Counted from the first letter of the stretch, positions 32,366-42,866 are shown. The stretch is 43,084 bases of DNA from Hyphomicrobiales bacterium (GCA_003963125.1 RXJK01000086.1:7491-50574), one strand, 5' to 3'. Notes: generated from the sequence alone by a model not told the origin. Made by a program: numbers and translations.

Positions 32366-32394
32366 AAAGGCCGGGCTCTGCGTCCGGCCTTTTT
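32366..32394. terminator. Bidirectional intrinsic terminator for leuA and mgtE
   Basis: AAAGGCCGG (32366-32374) pairs over 9 bp with CCGGCCTTT (32384-32392), loop GCTCTGCGT, followed by TT and then the mgtE stop codon (reverse, 32394-32396). Reading the other way, the stem ends in TTTCTCAT, so it can serve both genes. Confidence 0.8.
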
Positions 32395-33776
32395 CACATC
32401 AACCAGAGCGTAGCGAGGCCGAGGAAGGCGAGGAAGCCGACCACGTCGGTGACGGTCGTCACGAAGACGGTGGAGGAGACGGCGGGGTCGAAGCCCATGC
32501 GCTCGAGGCCCAGCGGAATGAAGATACCGGCGAGCGCGGCGGCCAGCAGGTTGATGATCATGGCCGAGCCGATCACCAGCCCCAGCCGGTTCGAGCCGAA
32601 CCAGAAGAAGACGATCGCCGCCATGATCATCGCGAAGGCTAGGCCGTTGAGGAGGCCCACGGCCGTTTCGCGCAGGACGACGCGCATCGTATTGAAGGTA
32701 CCGAGTTCGCCGGTTGCCAGCGCGCGCACGGCGACCGTCATGGTCTGGGTGCCGGCGTTGCCGCCCATGGAGGCGACGATCGGCATCAGCACGGCGAGCG
32801 CGACCATGTGCTCGATGGTGGCATCGAACTGCTTGATCACGGCGGAGGCGAGGATGGCCGTGAGCAGGTTGACGAACAGCCACCAGAAGCGGCTCGGCAC
32901 GATCTGGCGCACGCTGTCGGAGATGCGCTCGTCGCCAACGCCCGAGAGGCGCCGCAGATCCTCATCCGCCTCGTCCTCGATCACCTCGACGACGTCGTCG
33001 ACGGTGACGACGCCCACGAGCCGCTGGTCGGCATCGACGACGGGGGCGGAGCGCAACTCGTAGCGTTCGAACTGACGGGCGACCTCTTCCTGGTCCTCGG
33101 TCGCCAGCATCACGTGCCGGCCCTTGTCCATGATGGTGTCGATGCGCTCGTGGCGCTTGGTGCGCAGGAGCCTCGACAGGTCCACGCTGCCGATCACGTG
33201 AAAGGTCGGGTCGACGACGAAGATGTCGGAGAAGCTCTCCGGCAGGTCGGGCGCCTCGCGCATGTGGTCGATGGTGCGGCCGACGGTCCAGAACGGAGGG
33301 ACGGCCACGAAGTCCGTCTGCATCAGACGGCCGGCGGTCTCTTCCGGATATTCGAGGTTGCGCTCGAGGGCGGCGCGGTCGCTGCGCGGGATGGCGGCGA
33401 GAATGGCTTCGCGCTCGGGCTCGTCGAGGCCTTCGAGCAGGTAGACAGCGTCGTCGGTCTCGAGCGAGCGGGCGGCTTCGATCAGGACTTCGCGCGGCAG
33501 AAGGGGCACGAGCCGGTCGCGGACGCTGCGGTCGAGTTCGGTCAGGGTCTCGGGATTGAAGTTCGGCCCCAGCGCGCCGACGAGCGCGACTTGATGGTCC
33601 GCGTCGAGAAGTTGGAGCAGGGAGGCGAGATCGGGCGGCGACAGCGCCTGGACGAGGTCTGCCGCCTTCGCGAGATCCGAAGCGTCGAGTGCATCGGCAA
33701 CCGTCGCCGCCACACCTTGCGCGGGATCGTCGGCGGGCGCGGCCGGACCGGGGTCGATTTTGTTCTCGTCCTGCAT
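32394..33776 (-). CDS. mgtE: Magnesium transporter, MgtE family
   Basis: 460 residues. A cytosolic N domain (helical, about 20-145), two CBS domains (about 150-270, with TDFVAVPPFWTVG and DADQRLVGVVTVDDVVEVI), a plug-like helix, then five transmembrane helices (about 300-460) with the ion-path motif MGGNAGTQT. It admits Mg2+ and closes when cytosolic Mg2+ binds the N and CBS domains. The ATG at 33776 follows AAAGG; the frame runs on to 33848 without support. The gene converges on leuA. Confidence 0.95.
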   Translation of the reverse strand: MQDENKIDPGPAAPADDPAQGVAATVADALDASDLAKAADLVQALSPPDLASLLQLLDADHQVALVGALGPNFNPETLTELDRSVRDRLVPLLPREVLIEAARSLETDDAVYLLEGLDEPEREAILAAIPRSDRAALERNLEYPEETAGRLMQTDFVAVPPFWTVGRTIDHMREAPDLPESFSDIFVVDPTFHVIGSVDLSRLLRTKRHERIDTIMDKGRHVMLATEDQEEVARQFERYELRSAPVVDADQRLVGVVTVDDVVEVIEDEADEDLRRLSGVGDERISDSVRQIVPSRFWWLFVNLLTAILASAVIKQFDATIEHMVALAVLMPIVASMGGNAGTQTMTVAVRALATGELGTFNTMRVVLRETAVGLLNGLAFAMIMAAIVFFWFGSNRLGLVIGSAMIINLLAAALAGIFIPLGLERMGFDPAVSSTVFVTTVTDVVGFLAFLGLATLWLM

Positions 33777-34102
33777 ACGTCTGCAGCCTTTCGGGCAACA
33801 TGCCGGGCCCACCCGGCTGAGAGAACGCCAAGACGGCGCGATTCGCACCCGTCAGCGCGGCCTCTTCGCCTCTTAGCCATCTTTTGCGGGCAGCGCAGGG
33901 CGGCGGGCATGGTGTCTTGTTTCCCTGCGTTACAACGGCCGCCTGTTGCGTGCGGACCATGCCAGCCATGCAATAGGAAAATTGCGCCACGCCAGCGACT
34001 TGTTCTCGCCATCGACGCGTGTCAGAAGCCCTTCTTGCCGGGGCGGCTCGGGGCCGCAGGAGGATTCGCAGGGCGGATCGTCCGTCGTCGTAAGGGGATT
34101 GA
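33777..34102. other. 326-bp divergent intergenic region, nothing clear
   Basis: It separates mgtE (leftward) and the polysaccharide deacetylase (rightward). I see AAGGGG before the deacetylase ATG and AAAGG before the mgtE ATG, no conserved Mg2+ riboswitch pattern, and no convincing promoter pair. Confidence 0.5.
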
Positions 34103-35089
34103 ATGCGGAGTTGGATCAAGGGCGGCCTTGCCGTCGTGGGCATGGTTTTGCCTGTCGCCAGCGCGTGGGCCCAGCCGACCTGCAACACCAATCCGACCGC
34201 GACCACGCTCGGCGTCTCGCGTACGATCGAGGTCGATGCGGCGACAGGACCGCGCTTCGGCGGCAAGAAGAAGGAATTCGAGATCCTCGAACCGGGCGAG
34301 GTCATCCTCACGTTCGACGACGGCCCGATCCGCGCCTATACGCGACCCATTCTCAACGCACTCGAGGCGCACTGTACGCGGGCGACGTTCTTCCTCGTCG
34401 GCAAGATGGCCGTGTCCGACCCGACCATGGCGAAGGAATACCTCAAGCGCGGCCACACGGTCGGGGTCCATACCTGGTCGCATGCAAACCTGACGCATCT
34501 GACACCGCTGAAGGCGCGGCACGAGATCGAACTGGGCACCAGCGCGGTCGCGGCCGCGCTCGGGCGGCCGCCGGCGCCGTTCTTCCGGTTTCCCTACCTC
34601 GCCGAGCCGAAGTCGATGATCGTGCATCTGCACGAGCGGCACATGGCGACCTTCAACATCGACGTCGACAGCAAGGACTATCGCTTCCACGACCCCGAAG
34701 AGGTGCACGCCAAGGTCATGCACGATCTGGCCGTGACAGGCCGCGGCATCATCCTGTTCCACGACATCCAGGCCTCCACGGCGCGGGCGCTGCCGGCGCT
34801 TCTCACCGACCTCAAGGCGCACGGGTACAAGATCGTGCACATGATCGCGAAGGAGCCGGCGACCACCGATCCCGCCTTCGACGCGATGGCGCAGCGCATC
34901 ATCAGCCGCAAGCATCTCGCCAGTGCGCAGGACAGCATGCCGAGGCGCGCGCTGACATGGCCGACCCTGGTCACGCCGTCGGACGAGAAGACCGACGCGA
35001 AACCGCAACGGCCGAAGCAGCCCCCGGCGGAGCCGGCGCCAGCGCCGAACGCCCAGCCGCTCGGCTGGCTGTCCAAGATCTTCCAGTAG
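34103..35089 (+). CDS. Exported polysaccharide deacetylase (NodB homology domain)
   Basis: 328 residues: signal peptide (about 1-23, ending SAWA), then the NodB fold with TFDDGP (D72, D73), the metal-binding HTWSHANLTH (H123, H127), FFRFPYL and ILFHDIQ. It removes N-acetyl groups from chitin-like, peptidoglycan or exopolysaccharide chains. The Pro/Lys-rich C-terminal tail (from about 295) is unusual and ends in WLSKIFQ, an amphipathic end. AGGGG lies 5 nt before the ATG. Stands alone, 191 bp before coxS. Confidence 0.9.
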   Translation: MRSWIKGGLAVVGMVLPVASAWAQPTCNTNPTATTLGVSRTIEVDAATGPRFGGKKKEFEILEPGEVILTFDDGPIRAYTRPILNALEAHCTRATFFLVGKMAVSDPTMAKEYLKRGHTVGVHTWSHANLTHLTPLKARHEIELGTSAVAAALGRPPAPFFRFPYLAEPKSMIVHLHERHMATFNIDVDSKDYRFHDPEEVHAKVMHDLAVTGRGIILFHDIQASTARALPALLTDLKAHGYKIVHMIAKEPATTDPAFDAMAQRIISRKHLASAQDSMPRRALTWPTLVTPSDEKTDAKPQRPKQPPAEPAPAPNAQPLGWLSKIFQ

Positions 35090-35280
35090 CGATCGGGCCG
35101 AGCAACGGTGTGCCCGTCGCTCTCCGGGCGGCTTATATCAGCTTCATGACGTCCCACAGGATCGTGCTCCCGGCGCGATCCTTCTTGCGTTGCGCGTCGC
35201 CAGGGAGTGTGGCCTAATCCCCGCATGGGAGAAAGGCCGGCATCAACCGGCGCGCTCCACGGGAAGACAAGGAGGATGGG

Positions 35281-35841
<561 letters not shown>

Positions 35842-35911
35842 GCCTCGCAGCCCGACGCGCGCAGCTCACCTGCGTGCACCCCCAACACCAATTCGCTCCA
35901 GGAGGAACCCC

Positions 35912-38278
35912 GTGACCGCAACCGGCATCGGCGCCCCAGTCAAGCGCAGGGAAGACCAGCGTTTCATCACCGGCAACGGACGCTACACCGACGACATCAA
36001 CCGTCCCGGCCAGACCTACGCCGTGTTCGTGCGTTCGCCGCATGCGCACGCCAAGATCAAGAGCATCGATACCTCGCAAGCCAAGGCCTCGCCCGGCTGC
36101 GTCGCGGTGCTGACGGGCAAGGAACTCGCGGCCGACAAGGTCGGCGGCCTGATCTGCGGCTGGATGATCCTCAACAAGGACGGCACGCCGATGAAGGCGG
36201 GCGCGCATCCGGCCCTCGCCGTCGATACGGTGCGCTACGTCGGTGATCACGTCGCCGTCGTGATCGGCGAGACGCTGGTCGAGGCGAAGGATGCGGCCGA
36301 GAAGGTGGTCGTCAACTACGAGGTGCTGCCAGCCGTGACGGACCTCGGCAGCGCGCAGGCCCCGGGCCAGCCGCAGATCCACCCGGAAGCACCCGGCAAC
36401 ACGGTCTACAACTGGCACCTCGGCGACAAGTCGGCGGTCGATGCCGCGTTCGCCAGCGCCGCGCACGTGACGAAGATCAACCTCGTCAACAACCGCCTTG
36501 TGCCCAACGCGATCGAGCCGCGGGCGGCCATCGGCGAATACGACGCGGGGCAGGACCAGCTCACCCTCTACACGACGAGCCAGAACCCGCACGTCGCGCG
36601 TCTCGTACTCTCGGCCTTCATCGGGCTCGCGCCCGAGCACAAGCTGCGCGTCATCGCGCCGGACGTGGGCGGCGGCTTCGGCTCCAAGATCTTCATCTAC
36701 GCGGAAGAGACGGTGTGCCTGTGGGCCGCGCGCAAGGTGAAGCGGCCCGTGAAGTGGACCTGCGAGCGGACGGAAGCCTTCCTGTGCGACGCGCACGGCC
36801 GTGACCATCTCACGACCGCCGAACTCGCCATGGACGCCTCGGGCAAGATCCTGGCGCTCAGGGCGAAGACGAAGGCCAATCTCGGCGCCTACCTGTCGAC
36901 GTTCGCCTCGTCGGTGCCGACCTATCTCTACGCCCCGCTGCTGTCGGGCCAATACAACATTCCCTCGATCTACTGCGAGGTCGATGGCGTCTACACGACG
37001 ACGGCACCGGTCGACGCCTATCGCGGCGCCGGCCGGCCGGAAGCCACGTTCGTCGTCGAGCGGCTCGTGGAAGTGGCCGCGCGCGAGATGGGCAAGGATC
37101 CGGCGGAGTTCCGCCGCATCAACTTCATCACGAGCTTCCCGCATGCGACGCCGGTGATCATGACCTACGACACCGGCGACTACGCGGCCTGCCTCGACAA
37201 GGCGCTGGAGCTGATCGACTACAAGGGCCTTCCCGCCCGCAAAGCCGAAAGCGCCCGCAAGGGGCTGAAGCGCGGTCTCGGCTTCTCGGCTTACATCGAG
37301 GCGTGCGGCATCGCCCCGAGCCAGGCGGTGGGATCGTTGGGAGCCGGCGTCGGCTTGTGGGAATCCGCCGAGGTGCGCGTCAATCCGACCGGCTCCGTCG
37401 AGGTGCTCACGGGCTCGCACAGCCACGGGCAGGGACATGAGACGACCTTCGCGCAGCTCGTTTCGCAGCGCCTCGGCGTGCCGATCGAGACGGTCTCGAT
37501 CGTGCACGGCGACACCGACAAGGTGCAGTTCGGCATGGGCACCTACGGTTCGCGCTCGGGCGCGGTCGGCATGTCGGCGATCTTCAACGCCATCGACAAG
37601 GTGATCGTGAAGGCGAAGAAGGTGGCGGGCTTCGTGCTCGAAGTTCCGGAAGACACCGTCGACTTCAAGGACGGCATCTTCTCCTCGACGGCGACCAACA
37701 AGACGCTGACCTTCCCGGAAGTGGCGCTGCAGGCCTATATCGCGCACAAGTTCACCGGCGCGCAGCTCGAGCCGGGGCTGAAGGAAGGGGCGTTCTACGA
37801 CCCGACCAACTTCACGTTCCCGTCGGGTGTGCATGTGTGCGAGCTGGAGGTCGACCCTGCCACCGGCACGACGCGGATCGACCGCTGGGTGGCCGTGGAC
37901 GACTTCGGGAACCTGATCAACCCGATGATCGTCGAGGGCCAGGTGCACGGCGGCATTGCGCAGGGCGTGGGCCAGGCGCTGCTCGAAGGCGCCGTCTATG
38001 ACAAGAGCGGCCAGCTTCTGACGGCCAGCTACATGGACTACTGCATGCCGCGCGCATCCGATCTGCCGTCCTACAAGATCGAGATGGCGAGCACGCCGTG
38101 CCCGTCGAACCCGCTGGGCGTCAAGGGCTGCGGCGAGGCCGGAGCTATCGCGGCACCGGCGGCGGTGATGAACGCCATCACCGACGCGTTGGGGCACGAG
38201 GAGATCGACATGCCGGCGACGCCGCAGGCGGTCTGGCGCGCGGCGCAGAAAGCGCCGCGGCGCATGGTTGCCGAGTAA
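35912..38278 (+). CDS. coxL: Form II carbon-monoxide-dehydrogenase-like molybdenum hydroxylase, large subunit
   Basis: 788 residues of the xanthine oxidase/CO dehydrogenase family, holding the molybdenum-pyranopterin cofactor. Motifs: DVGGGFGSK, the active-site loop AYRGAGR (369-375), GSHSHGQGHETTFAQ and the C-terminal catalytic KGCGEAGA. Form I enzymes proven to oxidise CO carry AYRCSFR here; AYRGAGR marks form II, for which CO oxidation is disputed and other aldehydes or heterocycles are possible substrates. AGGAGG precedes GTG at 35912. Gene order S-L-M also fits form II; no coxD/E/F/G accessory genes adjoin. Confidence 0.93.
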   Translation: MTATGIGAPVKRREDQRFITGNGRYTDDINRPGQTYAVFVRSPHAHAKIKSIDTSQAKASPGCVAVLTGKELAADKVGGLICGWMILNKDGTPMKAGAHPALAVDTVRYVGDHVAVVIGETLVEAKDAAEKVVVNYEVLPAVTDLGSAQAPGQPQIHPEAPGNTVYNWHLGDKSAVDAAFASAAHVTKINLVNNRLVPNAIEPRAAIGEYDAGQDQLTLYTTSQNPHVARLVLSAFIGLAPEHKLRVIAPDVGGGFGSKIFIYAEETVCLWAARKVKRPVKWTCERTEAFLCDAHGRDHLTTAELAMDASGKILALRAKTKANLGAYLSTFASSVPTYLYAPLLSGQYNIPSIYCEVDGVYTTTAPVDAYRGAGRPEATFVVERLVEVAAREMGKDPAEFRRINFITSFPHATPVIMTYDTGDYAACLDKALELIDYKGLPARKAESARKGLKRGLGFSAYIEACGIAPSQAVGSLGAGVGLWESAEVRVNPTGSVEVLTGSHSHGQGHETTFAQLVSQRLGVPIETVSIVHGDTDKVQFGMGTYGSRSGAVGMSAIFNAIDKVIVKAKKVAGFVLEVPEDTVDFKDGIFSSTATNKTLTFPEVALQAYIAHKFTGAQLEPGLKEGAFYDPTNFTFPSGVHVCELEVDPATGTTRIDRWVAVDDFGNLINPMIVEGQVHGGIAQGVGQALLEGAVYDKSGQLLTASYMDYCMPRASDLPSYKIEMASTPCPSNPLGVKGCGEAGAIAAPAAVMNAITDALGHEEIDMPATPQAVWRAAQKAPRRMVAE

Positions 38279-38301
38279 GGGACAGGGAAGGAGACCCACA
38301 C

Positions 38302-39099
38302 ATGTACGCCTTCAATTATCTTCGCCCGTCCTCCCTCGCCGAGGCCGGATCGGCGCTGACGAAAACGCCAGACGCCAAGATCCTGGCAGGCGGGCACACC
38401 CTGCTGCCGACCATGAAGCTGCGGCTCGCCTCGCCGAAGGCGCTGGTCGACCTGTCGCGCGTGTCGGAGCTGCGTGGCATCGAGAAGAAGGGTAACGCGC
38501 TCGTCATCGGCGCGATGTCGACGCACTTCGAGGTGTCGACCTCGACGGTGGTGAAGGGGGCGATTGCCGGGCTCGCCGAACTCGCGGGGCACATCGGCGA
38601 TCCGGCCGTGCGCCATCGCGGGACGATCGGCGGCTCGGTCGCCAACAACGATCCGGCGGCCGACTATCCCGCCGCCGTGCTGGCGCTCAATGCCACGGTG
38701 ACGACCGACAAACGCGAGATCAAGGCGGACGACTTCTTCAAGGGCCTGTTCACGACGGCGCTGGGGGAGGGCGAGATCATCACGCGCTTCTCGTTCCCGC
38801 AGCCCACGAAGTTCGCCTACGTGAAGTTTGCCAACCCGGCCTCGCGCTATGCGCTCGTCGGCGTCGCGGTCGCCCAGACGGGCAGCGAGATCCGTGTCGC
38901 CGTGACGGGGGCCGGCAACGACGGCGTGTTCCGACACAAGGCGATGGAGGCGGCGCTCGCCAAGTCGTGGTCGCCGGACGCGCTCAAGGGCATCACGACC
39001 GATCCGTCGATGATGAACAGCGATATCCACGCCGCGGCGGACTATCGAGCGCATCTCGTCGGCGTCATCGCGGCGCGCGCCGTGGCGAAGGCCGGGTAA
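38302..39099 (+). CDS. coxM: CO-dehydrogenase-type FAD subunit
   Basis: 265 residues. It binds FAD and hands electrons to the respiratory chain. The family pattern is clear: MYAFNYLRPSSLAEA at the start, AGGHTLLPTMKLRLA (FAD pyrophosphate), and TIGGSVANNDPAADYPAAVLAL (second FAD motif), then the C-terminal CODH domain. AAGGAG precedes the ATG, 24 bp after the coxL stop. It ends the cox unit and is followed by a strong terminator. Confidence 0.94.
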   Translation: MYAFNYLRPSSLAEAGSALTKTPDAKILAGGHTLLPTMKLRLASPKALVDLSRVSELRGIEKKGNALVIGAMSTHFEVSTSTVVKGAIAGLAELAGHIGDPAVRHRGTIGGSVANNDPAADYPAAVLALNATVTTDKREIKADDFFKGLFTTALGEGEIITRFSFPQPTKFAYVKFANPASRYALVGVAVAQTGSEIRVAVTGAGNDGVFRHKAMEAALAKSWSPDALKGITTDPSMMNSDIHAAADYRAHLVGVIAARAVAKAG

Positions 39100-39121
39100 G
39101 CTCGTCCGAGGTTGCAGTTGA

Positions 39122-39144
39122 GGGCGGCTACGGCCGCCCTTTTT
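39122..39144 (+). terminator. Intrinsic terminator after coxM
   Basis: GGGCGGC (39122-39128), loop TACG, GCCGCCC (39133-39139), then TTTTT (39140-39144): a perfect 7-bp stem with T-run. Confidence 0.88.
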
Positions 39145-39217
39145 GCGTCCCGTGGGACTGCGCGGCCAGCATGCGGGGGAAGGCCGACGTGCGGCCCGCA
39201 ACAGGAGGGAGGGACGC

Positions 39218-39799
<582 letters not shown>

Positions 39800-39801
39800 C
39801 G

Positions 39802-40575
39802 CTAGAGCGCCAGCGGGAGCCCTGAGACCATCGCCGCCGACACGGTGAGGACGGTCTGCGGGGGGACGGCCTGCCAGCCATCGCGCGCGTCGTCGAGCGG
39901 CTCGGAGACGACGAGGAACCCCTCCCGGTCGTCGGAGGGGCGCGTATAGAGCGTCGGCGGGGCGTCGTCGCTGGCATAGCGCACGGCGTAAATGGGGCCG
40001 CCCTTGGTGAAGGCCGCCGTGACGCGCAGCGGCTCCTCGACGCCGGCCTCCACCATGACGCCGCGCACCGCCGAGAGCGTACGCCGCACAGCTTCGGCCG
40101 GACCGCTGTCGAGGCCGTTTGCCAGCAGCAGAAGGAACAGCGCCTCGCTGTCGGTGCTGCCGTGCCGGTGCTCGTAGAGATGGTCGGGGATCATCTGCTC
40201 GATGCGGCGCTTGATCTTGGAATAGCCGCCGATCTGGCCGTTGTGCATGAACATCCAGGAGCCGAGCGAGAAGGGATGGCAATTCGCCCGCGTCGAGGCG
40301 GTGCCCGTCGAGGCGCGCACGTGGGCGAAGAAGAGGCGCGAGCGGACCTGATGCGAGATCGAGAGCAGGTTCTCGTCGCTCCAGGCCGGGCGGATGTCGC
40401 GGAAGATGCCGGGGCGTGCGCGCTCGCCGTACCAGCCGATGCCGAAGCCGTCGCCGTTCACGTCGGTGCGGGATTCGCGCGCGTGATGGCTTTGCGCGAC
40501 CAGCGATTGCCGCGGCAGGGCCACGAAGGTTTCCAGGAAGACGGCGTCACCGACGTAAGCGATCCAGCGGCACAT
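39802..40575 (-). CDS. Class II glutamine amidotransferase (EgtC/YafJ-like)
   Basis: 257 residues, Ntn-hydrolase fold. The nucleophile Cys2 becomes N-terminal after Met removal (MCRW). Further motifs: RASTGTASTRANCHPF, FMHNGQIGGY and STDSEALFLLLL. It hydrolyses glutamine or a gamma-glutamyl compound. In ergothioneine synthesis EgtC has this fold, but no egt genes adjoin, so the pathway is open. The ATG at 40575 is fixed by the Cys at position 2. Confidence 0.9.
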   Translation of the reverse strand: MCRWIAYVGDAVFLETFVALPRQSLVAQSHHARESRTDVNGDGFGIGWYGERARPGIFRDIRPAWSDENLLSISHQVRSRLFFAHVRASTGTASTRANCHPFSLGSWMFMHNGQIGGYSKIKRRIEQMIPDHLYEHRHGSTDSEALFLLLLANGLDSGPAEAVRRTLSAVRGVMVEAGVEEPLRVTAAFTKGGPIYAVRYASDDAPPTLYTRPSDDREGFLVVSEPLDDARDGWQAVPPQTVLTVSAAMVSGLPLAL

Positions 40576-40706
40576 GGCGCGTTGCTCCAGCAGCACCCGA
40601 TCTGCTTGCACCGCGATTTCGACATGCCGATGAAACGCGTGGCGGCAAAGAAAATCCCCGGTCGCTCGCGCGGCCAGGGATCGTCAGGCTCGAGATGCGT
40701 CGCGCG

Positions 40707-40967
40707 TCAGCCGCGATGGCGATAGCCGCCGCAGGTGCGATTGAGATCGCGCTCGAGGTCGCGGATCACTTCGCGCTCGGAGCGCGAGAGGCGGCCGTCG
40801 CTGGCCGCGCGGCGCTCGAACTGGAAGAGACGACGCGCCTTTTCCTGGCAGACGTGGTGATGATGGCGCGCATAGGGATAGGCGCCCTGCTGCCAGGGAG
40901 CGTATTGGGCGCTGCCTGCCGAAGCGCCGAGAACCAGGAGGGCGCCGGCAAGCATGAAGGATTTCAT
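40707..40967 (-). CDS. Small exported protein, unknown function
   Basis: 86 residues: a clear signal peptide (1-20, MKSFMLAGALLVLGASAGSA), then YAPWQQGAYPYARHHHHVCQEKARRLFQFERR, a helical basic/acidic stretch (SRSEREVIRDLERDLNRTCGG) and two cysteines. The His run and helical segment suggest a metal-binding or structural envelope protein, but I recognise no family. It runs leftward, 131 bp upstream of the glutamine amidotransferase gene. Confidence 0.65.
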   Translation of the reverse strand: MKSFMLAGALLVLGASAGSAQYAPWQQGAYPYARHHHHVCQEKARRLFQFERRAASDGRLSRSEREVIRDLERDLNRTCGGYRHRG

Positions 40968-41148
40968 TGTGTGTCCTTTGCAAAAGGGCGGCGATCCGTC
41001 CGCCGCCGATCTGCATCATGCTTGGCGCCCATGAACCCGTCGTGAAGCTTCCGTATGCGTGCGTGCGACGGGCCGCGCGCAACATCGGCCTCCCCGTCCA
41101 GGGGCTGCACCGGGTGCCTGGAAACTCAGGCCTCGCCACTTTCAGGAA

Positions 41149-41233
41149 TGGTGCGGTCGAAAGGACTCGAACCTTCACGCCTTGCGGCGCTACCACCTCA
41201 AGGTAGTGCGTCTACCAATTCCGCCACGACCGC
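41149..41233 (-). tRNA. tRNA-Leu (anticodon GAG)
   Basis: An 85-nt class II tRNA with encoded CCA on the minus strand: acceptor GCGGTCG/CGACCGC, anticodon stem CTACC/GGTAG with loop TTGAGGT (anticodon GAG), a variable arm (GCGCCGCAAGGCGT) as expected for Leu, and T-loop GGTTCGAGTCC. Confidence 0.97.
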
Positions 41234-41500
41234 ATCAATGAGGAACCGCCTCATAGCAAATGGCGACGGCCGCCACAAGCGCCTGCGTGCGGCGCCCACC
41301 GGTTTCCCGGATACCAGGGGAGACGGTCGCAAGATCAAAGGCTTGCGAGATCGAATGGGGTGGGCGGACCGGGGTTGCGGCTCTGGGATGTGCGTTGACC
41401 TTGGCTTGATGGCCTTGGCGCCAGGCTAAAGACTGCCAGCCATGGCCGGATCGCTTTCGGCTCGCTATATCGACGGGACCGATAACAAGGTGCTTCACAC

Positions 41501-42187
41501 GTGACGCCCGCGCCGCCGCCCGTCGACTGGATCGTCTCGCCGGATCTCGTGCCCTACGAGGCGGCGCTCGCGTTCATGCGCGCGCGCGGCGAAGCGATCG
41601 CCGATGGCACGGCGCGTGAAGCCATCTGGCTCCTCGAACATCCCCCGCTTTATACGGCGGGCACGAGCGCGAAACCGCAGGATCTGCTCGAACCCGGCCG
41701 CTTTCCCGTCTATGAGGCCGGACGTGGCGGACAGTTCACGTATCACGGGCCGGGGCAGCGCATCGTCTACGTGATGCTCGACGTGAAGCGCCGCTTCGGC
41801 GACGTGCGCCGCTTCGTCACCGGCCTCGAGACCTGGACGGTGGCGGCGCTCGCCGACCTCGGCGTGACGGGTTCGACGCGGCCCGATCGTGTCGGCGTGT
41901 GGGTCGATCACGTGCGCGAAGGAAAGCCGGCGACGGACAAGATCGCGGCCCTCGGCGTGCGTCTGCGGCGCTGGGTCAGCACGCATGGCATCAGCATCAA
42001 TGTGGATCCGGACCTGACGCACTTTGCGGGCATCGTGCCCTGCGGGATCTCGGATGCGGGGGTGACGAGCCTCGGGGACCTGGGGCTCACGGCCGCGATG
42101 GGCGACCTCGACAGGGTGCTGCGGGGGACGTTCGAAGCCCGGATCGCGCCGACCGTGGACGCGCCGCTGCCCGCGCTCGTGCCCTGA
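41501..42187 (+). CDS. lipB: Octanoyl-ACP:protein N-octanoyltransferase
   Basis: 228 residues. It moves octanoyl from ACP to lipoyl domains as the first step of lipoate attachment. Motifs: [14 protein letters not shown], the [17 protein letters not shown] core, [17 protein letters not shown] with the catalytic Lys, and GIVPCGI with the catalytic Cys. The start is GTG at 41501, preceded by AAGG. It stands alone between tRNA-Leu and the small periplasmic protein gene. Confidence 0.96.
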   Translation: MTPAPPPVDWIVSPDLVPYEAALAFMRARGEAIADGTAREAIWLLEHPPLYTAGTSAKPQDLLEPGRFPVYEAGRGGQFTYHGPGQRIVYVMLDVKRRFGDVRRFVTGLETWTVAALADLGVTGSTRPDRVGVWVDHVREGKPATDKIAALGVRLRRWVSTHGISINVDPDLTHFAGIVPCGISDAGVTSLGDLGLTAAMGDLDRVLRGTFEARIAPTVDAPLPALVP

Positions 42188-42227
42188 ACCTCCGACGGCT
42201 GCTCCGTCCCGCCTCCTGAAACGACTA

Positions 42228-42271
42228 CGCCTGAGACCGAGCCGCCGCAATGGGTGGCCCGGTCTCAGGCG
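42228..42271. terminator. 12-bp hairpin between convergent genes
   Basis: CGCCTGAGACCG (42228-42239) pairs perfectly with CGGTCTCAGGCG (42260-42271); the 20-nt loop can itself pair (GCCGCC with GGTGGC). It lies between lipB and the convergent small exported gene. No T-run. Confidence 0.5.
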
Positions 42272-42303
42272 CTAGGAGAGAAGACGATGTCCGTGAGCTT
42301 CGA

Positions 42304-42681
42304 TCAGCCCTTGTTGCCCTTCACACCGGGGCTCGGCTGCGGCTGAGGTGCCGGCGGAGCCGCTGGGGCATCCGGTTCATAGTAGAGAACGCCGTCCTCG
42401 ATGGAGACGGCAACATCGGGCTTGAGCTGGTAGGGATCGTCTTCTTCGTCGTCGTCGATCCGGAGATTGCACCCTTTCTCGCAGACCCCCGTCAGCGATT
42501 GCGAGGGTTTGAGCACGTGCTGCGTCTTAGCCTCACCCTCGATGATCGTGATCGTGTGATCCAAGTCATCTCGGTTCGTGATGGTGACCGCGGCGTGGGC
42601 ACTAGAGAAGCCCACCAAGGCACCGATGAAGAGGCAGCAACGTACCGAACGCAGCACGACGGGTCGGTTCAAGGGATGCAT
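42304..42681 (-). CDS. Small periplasmic protein, unknown function
   Basis: 125 residues: a signal peptide (about 12-30, ending AHA), then a short beta-like segment (AVTITNRDDLDHTITIIEG), two cysteines (VCEKGCNL), an acidic patch (DDDEEDD) and a Pro/Ala-rich tail. I do not recognise the family. The ATG at 42681 is used; an adjoining GTG at 42684 is possible. It follows the lysine-rich micro-gene by 11 bp on the same strand, so the two are probably one transcript. Confidence 0.6.
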   Translation of the reverse strand: MHPLNRPVVLRSVRCCLFIGALVGFSSAHAAVTITNRDDLDHTITIIEGEAKTQHVLKPSQSLTGVCEKGCNLRIDDDEEDDPYQLKPDVAVSIEDGVLYYEPDAPAAPPAPQPQPSPGVKGNKG

Positions 42682-42692
42682 CACTCCGTTCG

Positions 42693-42770
42693 TTATTTCT
42701 TCTTCTTCGCCGGCTTCTTTTTCGCCGGTGCCTTCTTGGCGGCTTTCTTAGCGGTCTTCTTCGCCTTCAT
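42693..42770 (-). CDS. 25-residue lysine-rich histone H1-tail-like micro-protein
   Basis: ATG at 42770 to TAA at 42693. The peptide begins MKAKKTAKKAAKKAPAKK and ends in four lysines; it is nearly all Lys, Ala and Pro, like the C-terminal tails of bacterial H1-like proteins (AlgP/Hc1 style). AGAGGAAGAG precedes the start closely. TTGACA (42819-42814) lies about 45 bp upstream on this strand, without a good -10 box. Codons vary (AAG and AAA, GCC, GCG, GCA and GCT), against a simple repeat artefact. Expression is unproven. Confidence 0.5.
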   Translation of the reverse strand: MKAKKTAKKAAKKAPAKKKPAKKKK

Positions 42771-42792
42771 AGTCTCTTCCTCTTCAGTGTCA

Positions 42793-42810
42793 CTCGAATC
42801 CGCGTTCGAG
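42793..42810. promoter_or_regulatory. Perfect inverted repeat upstream of the micro-gene
   Basis: CTCGAA (42793-42798) and TTCGAG (42805-42810) flank a 6-nt centre. On the minus strand it falls just after TTGACA, in the would-be promoter spacer, and may be an operator. Confidence 0.3.
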
Positions 42811-42866
42811 CGCTGTCAATGTGAAAATTTTTTGTTGGGACCACAAATGGATTTTTCCGCTGACGG

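Noticed and set aside
33777-34102. Possible Mg2+ riboswitch upstream of mgtE
   Set aside because: I could not find conserved M-box or similar paired elements; long leader sequence alone is not evidence.
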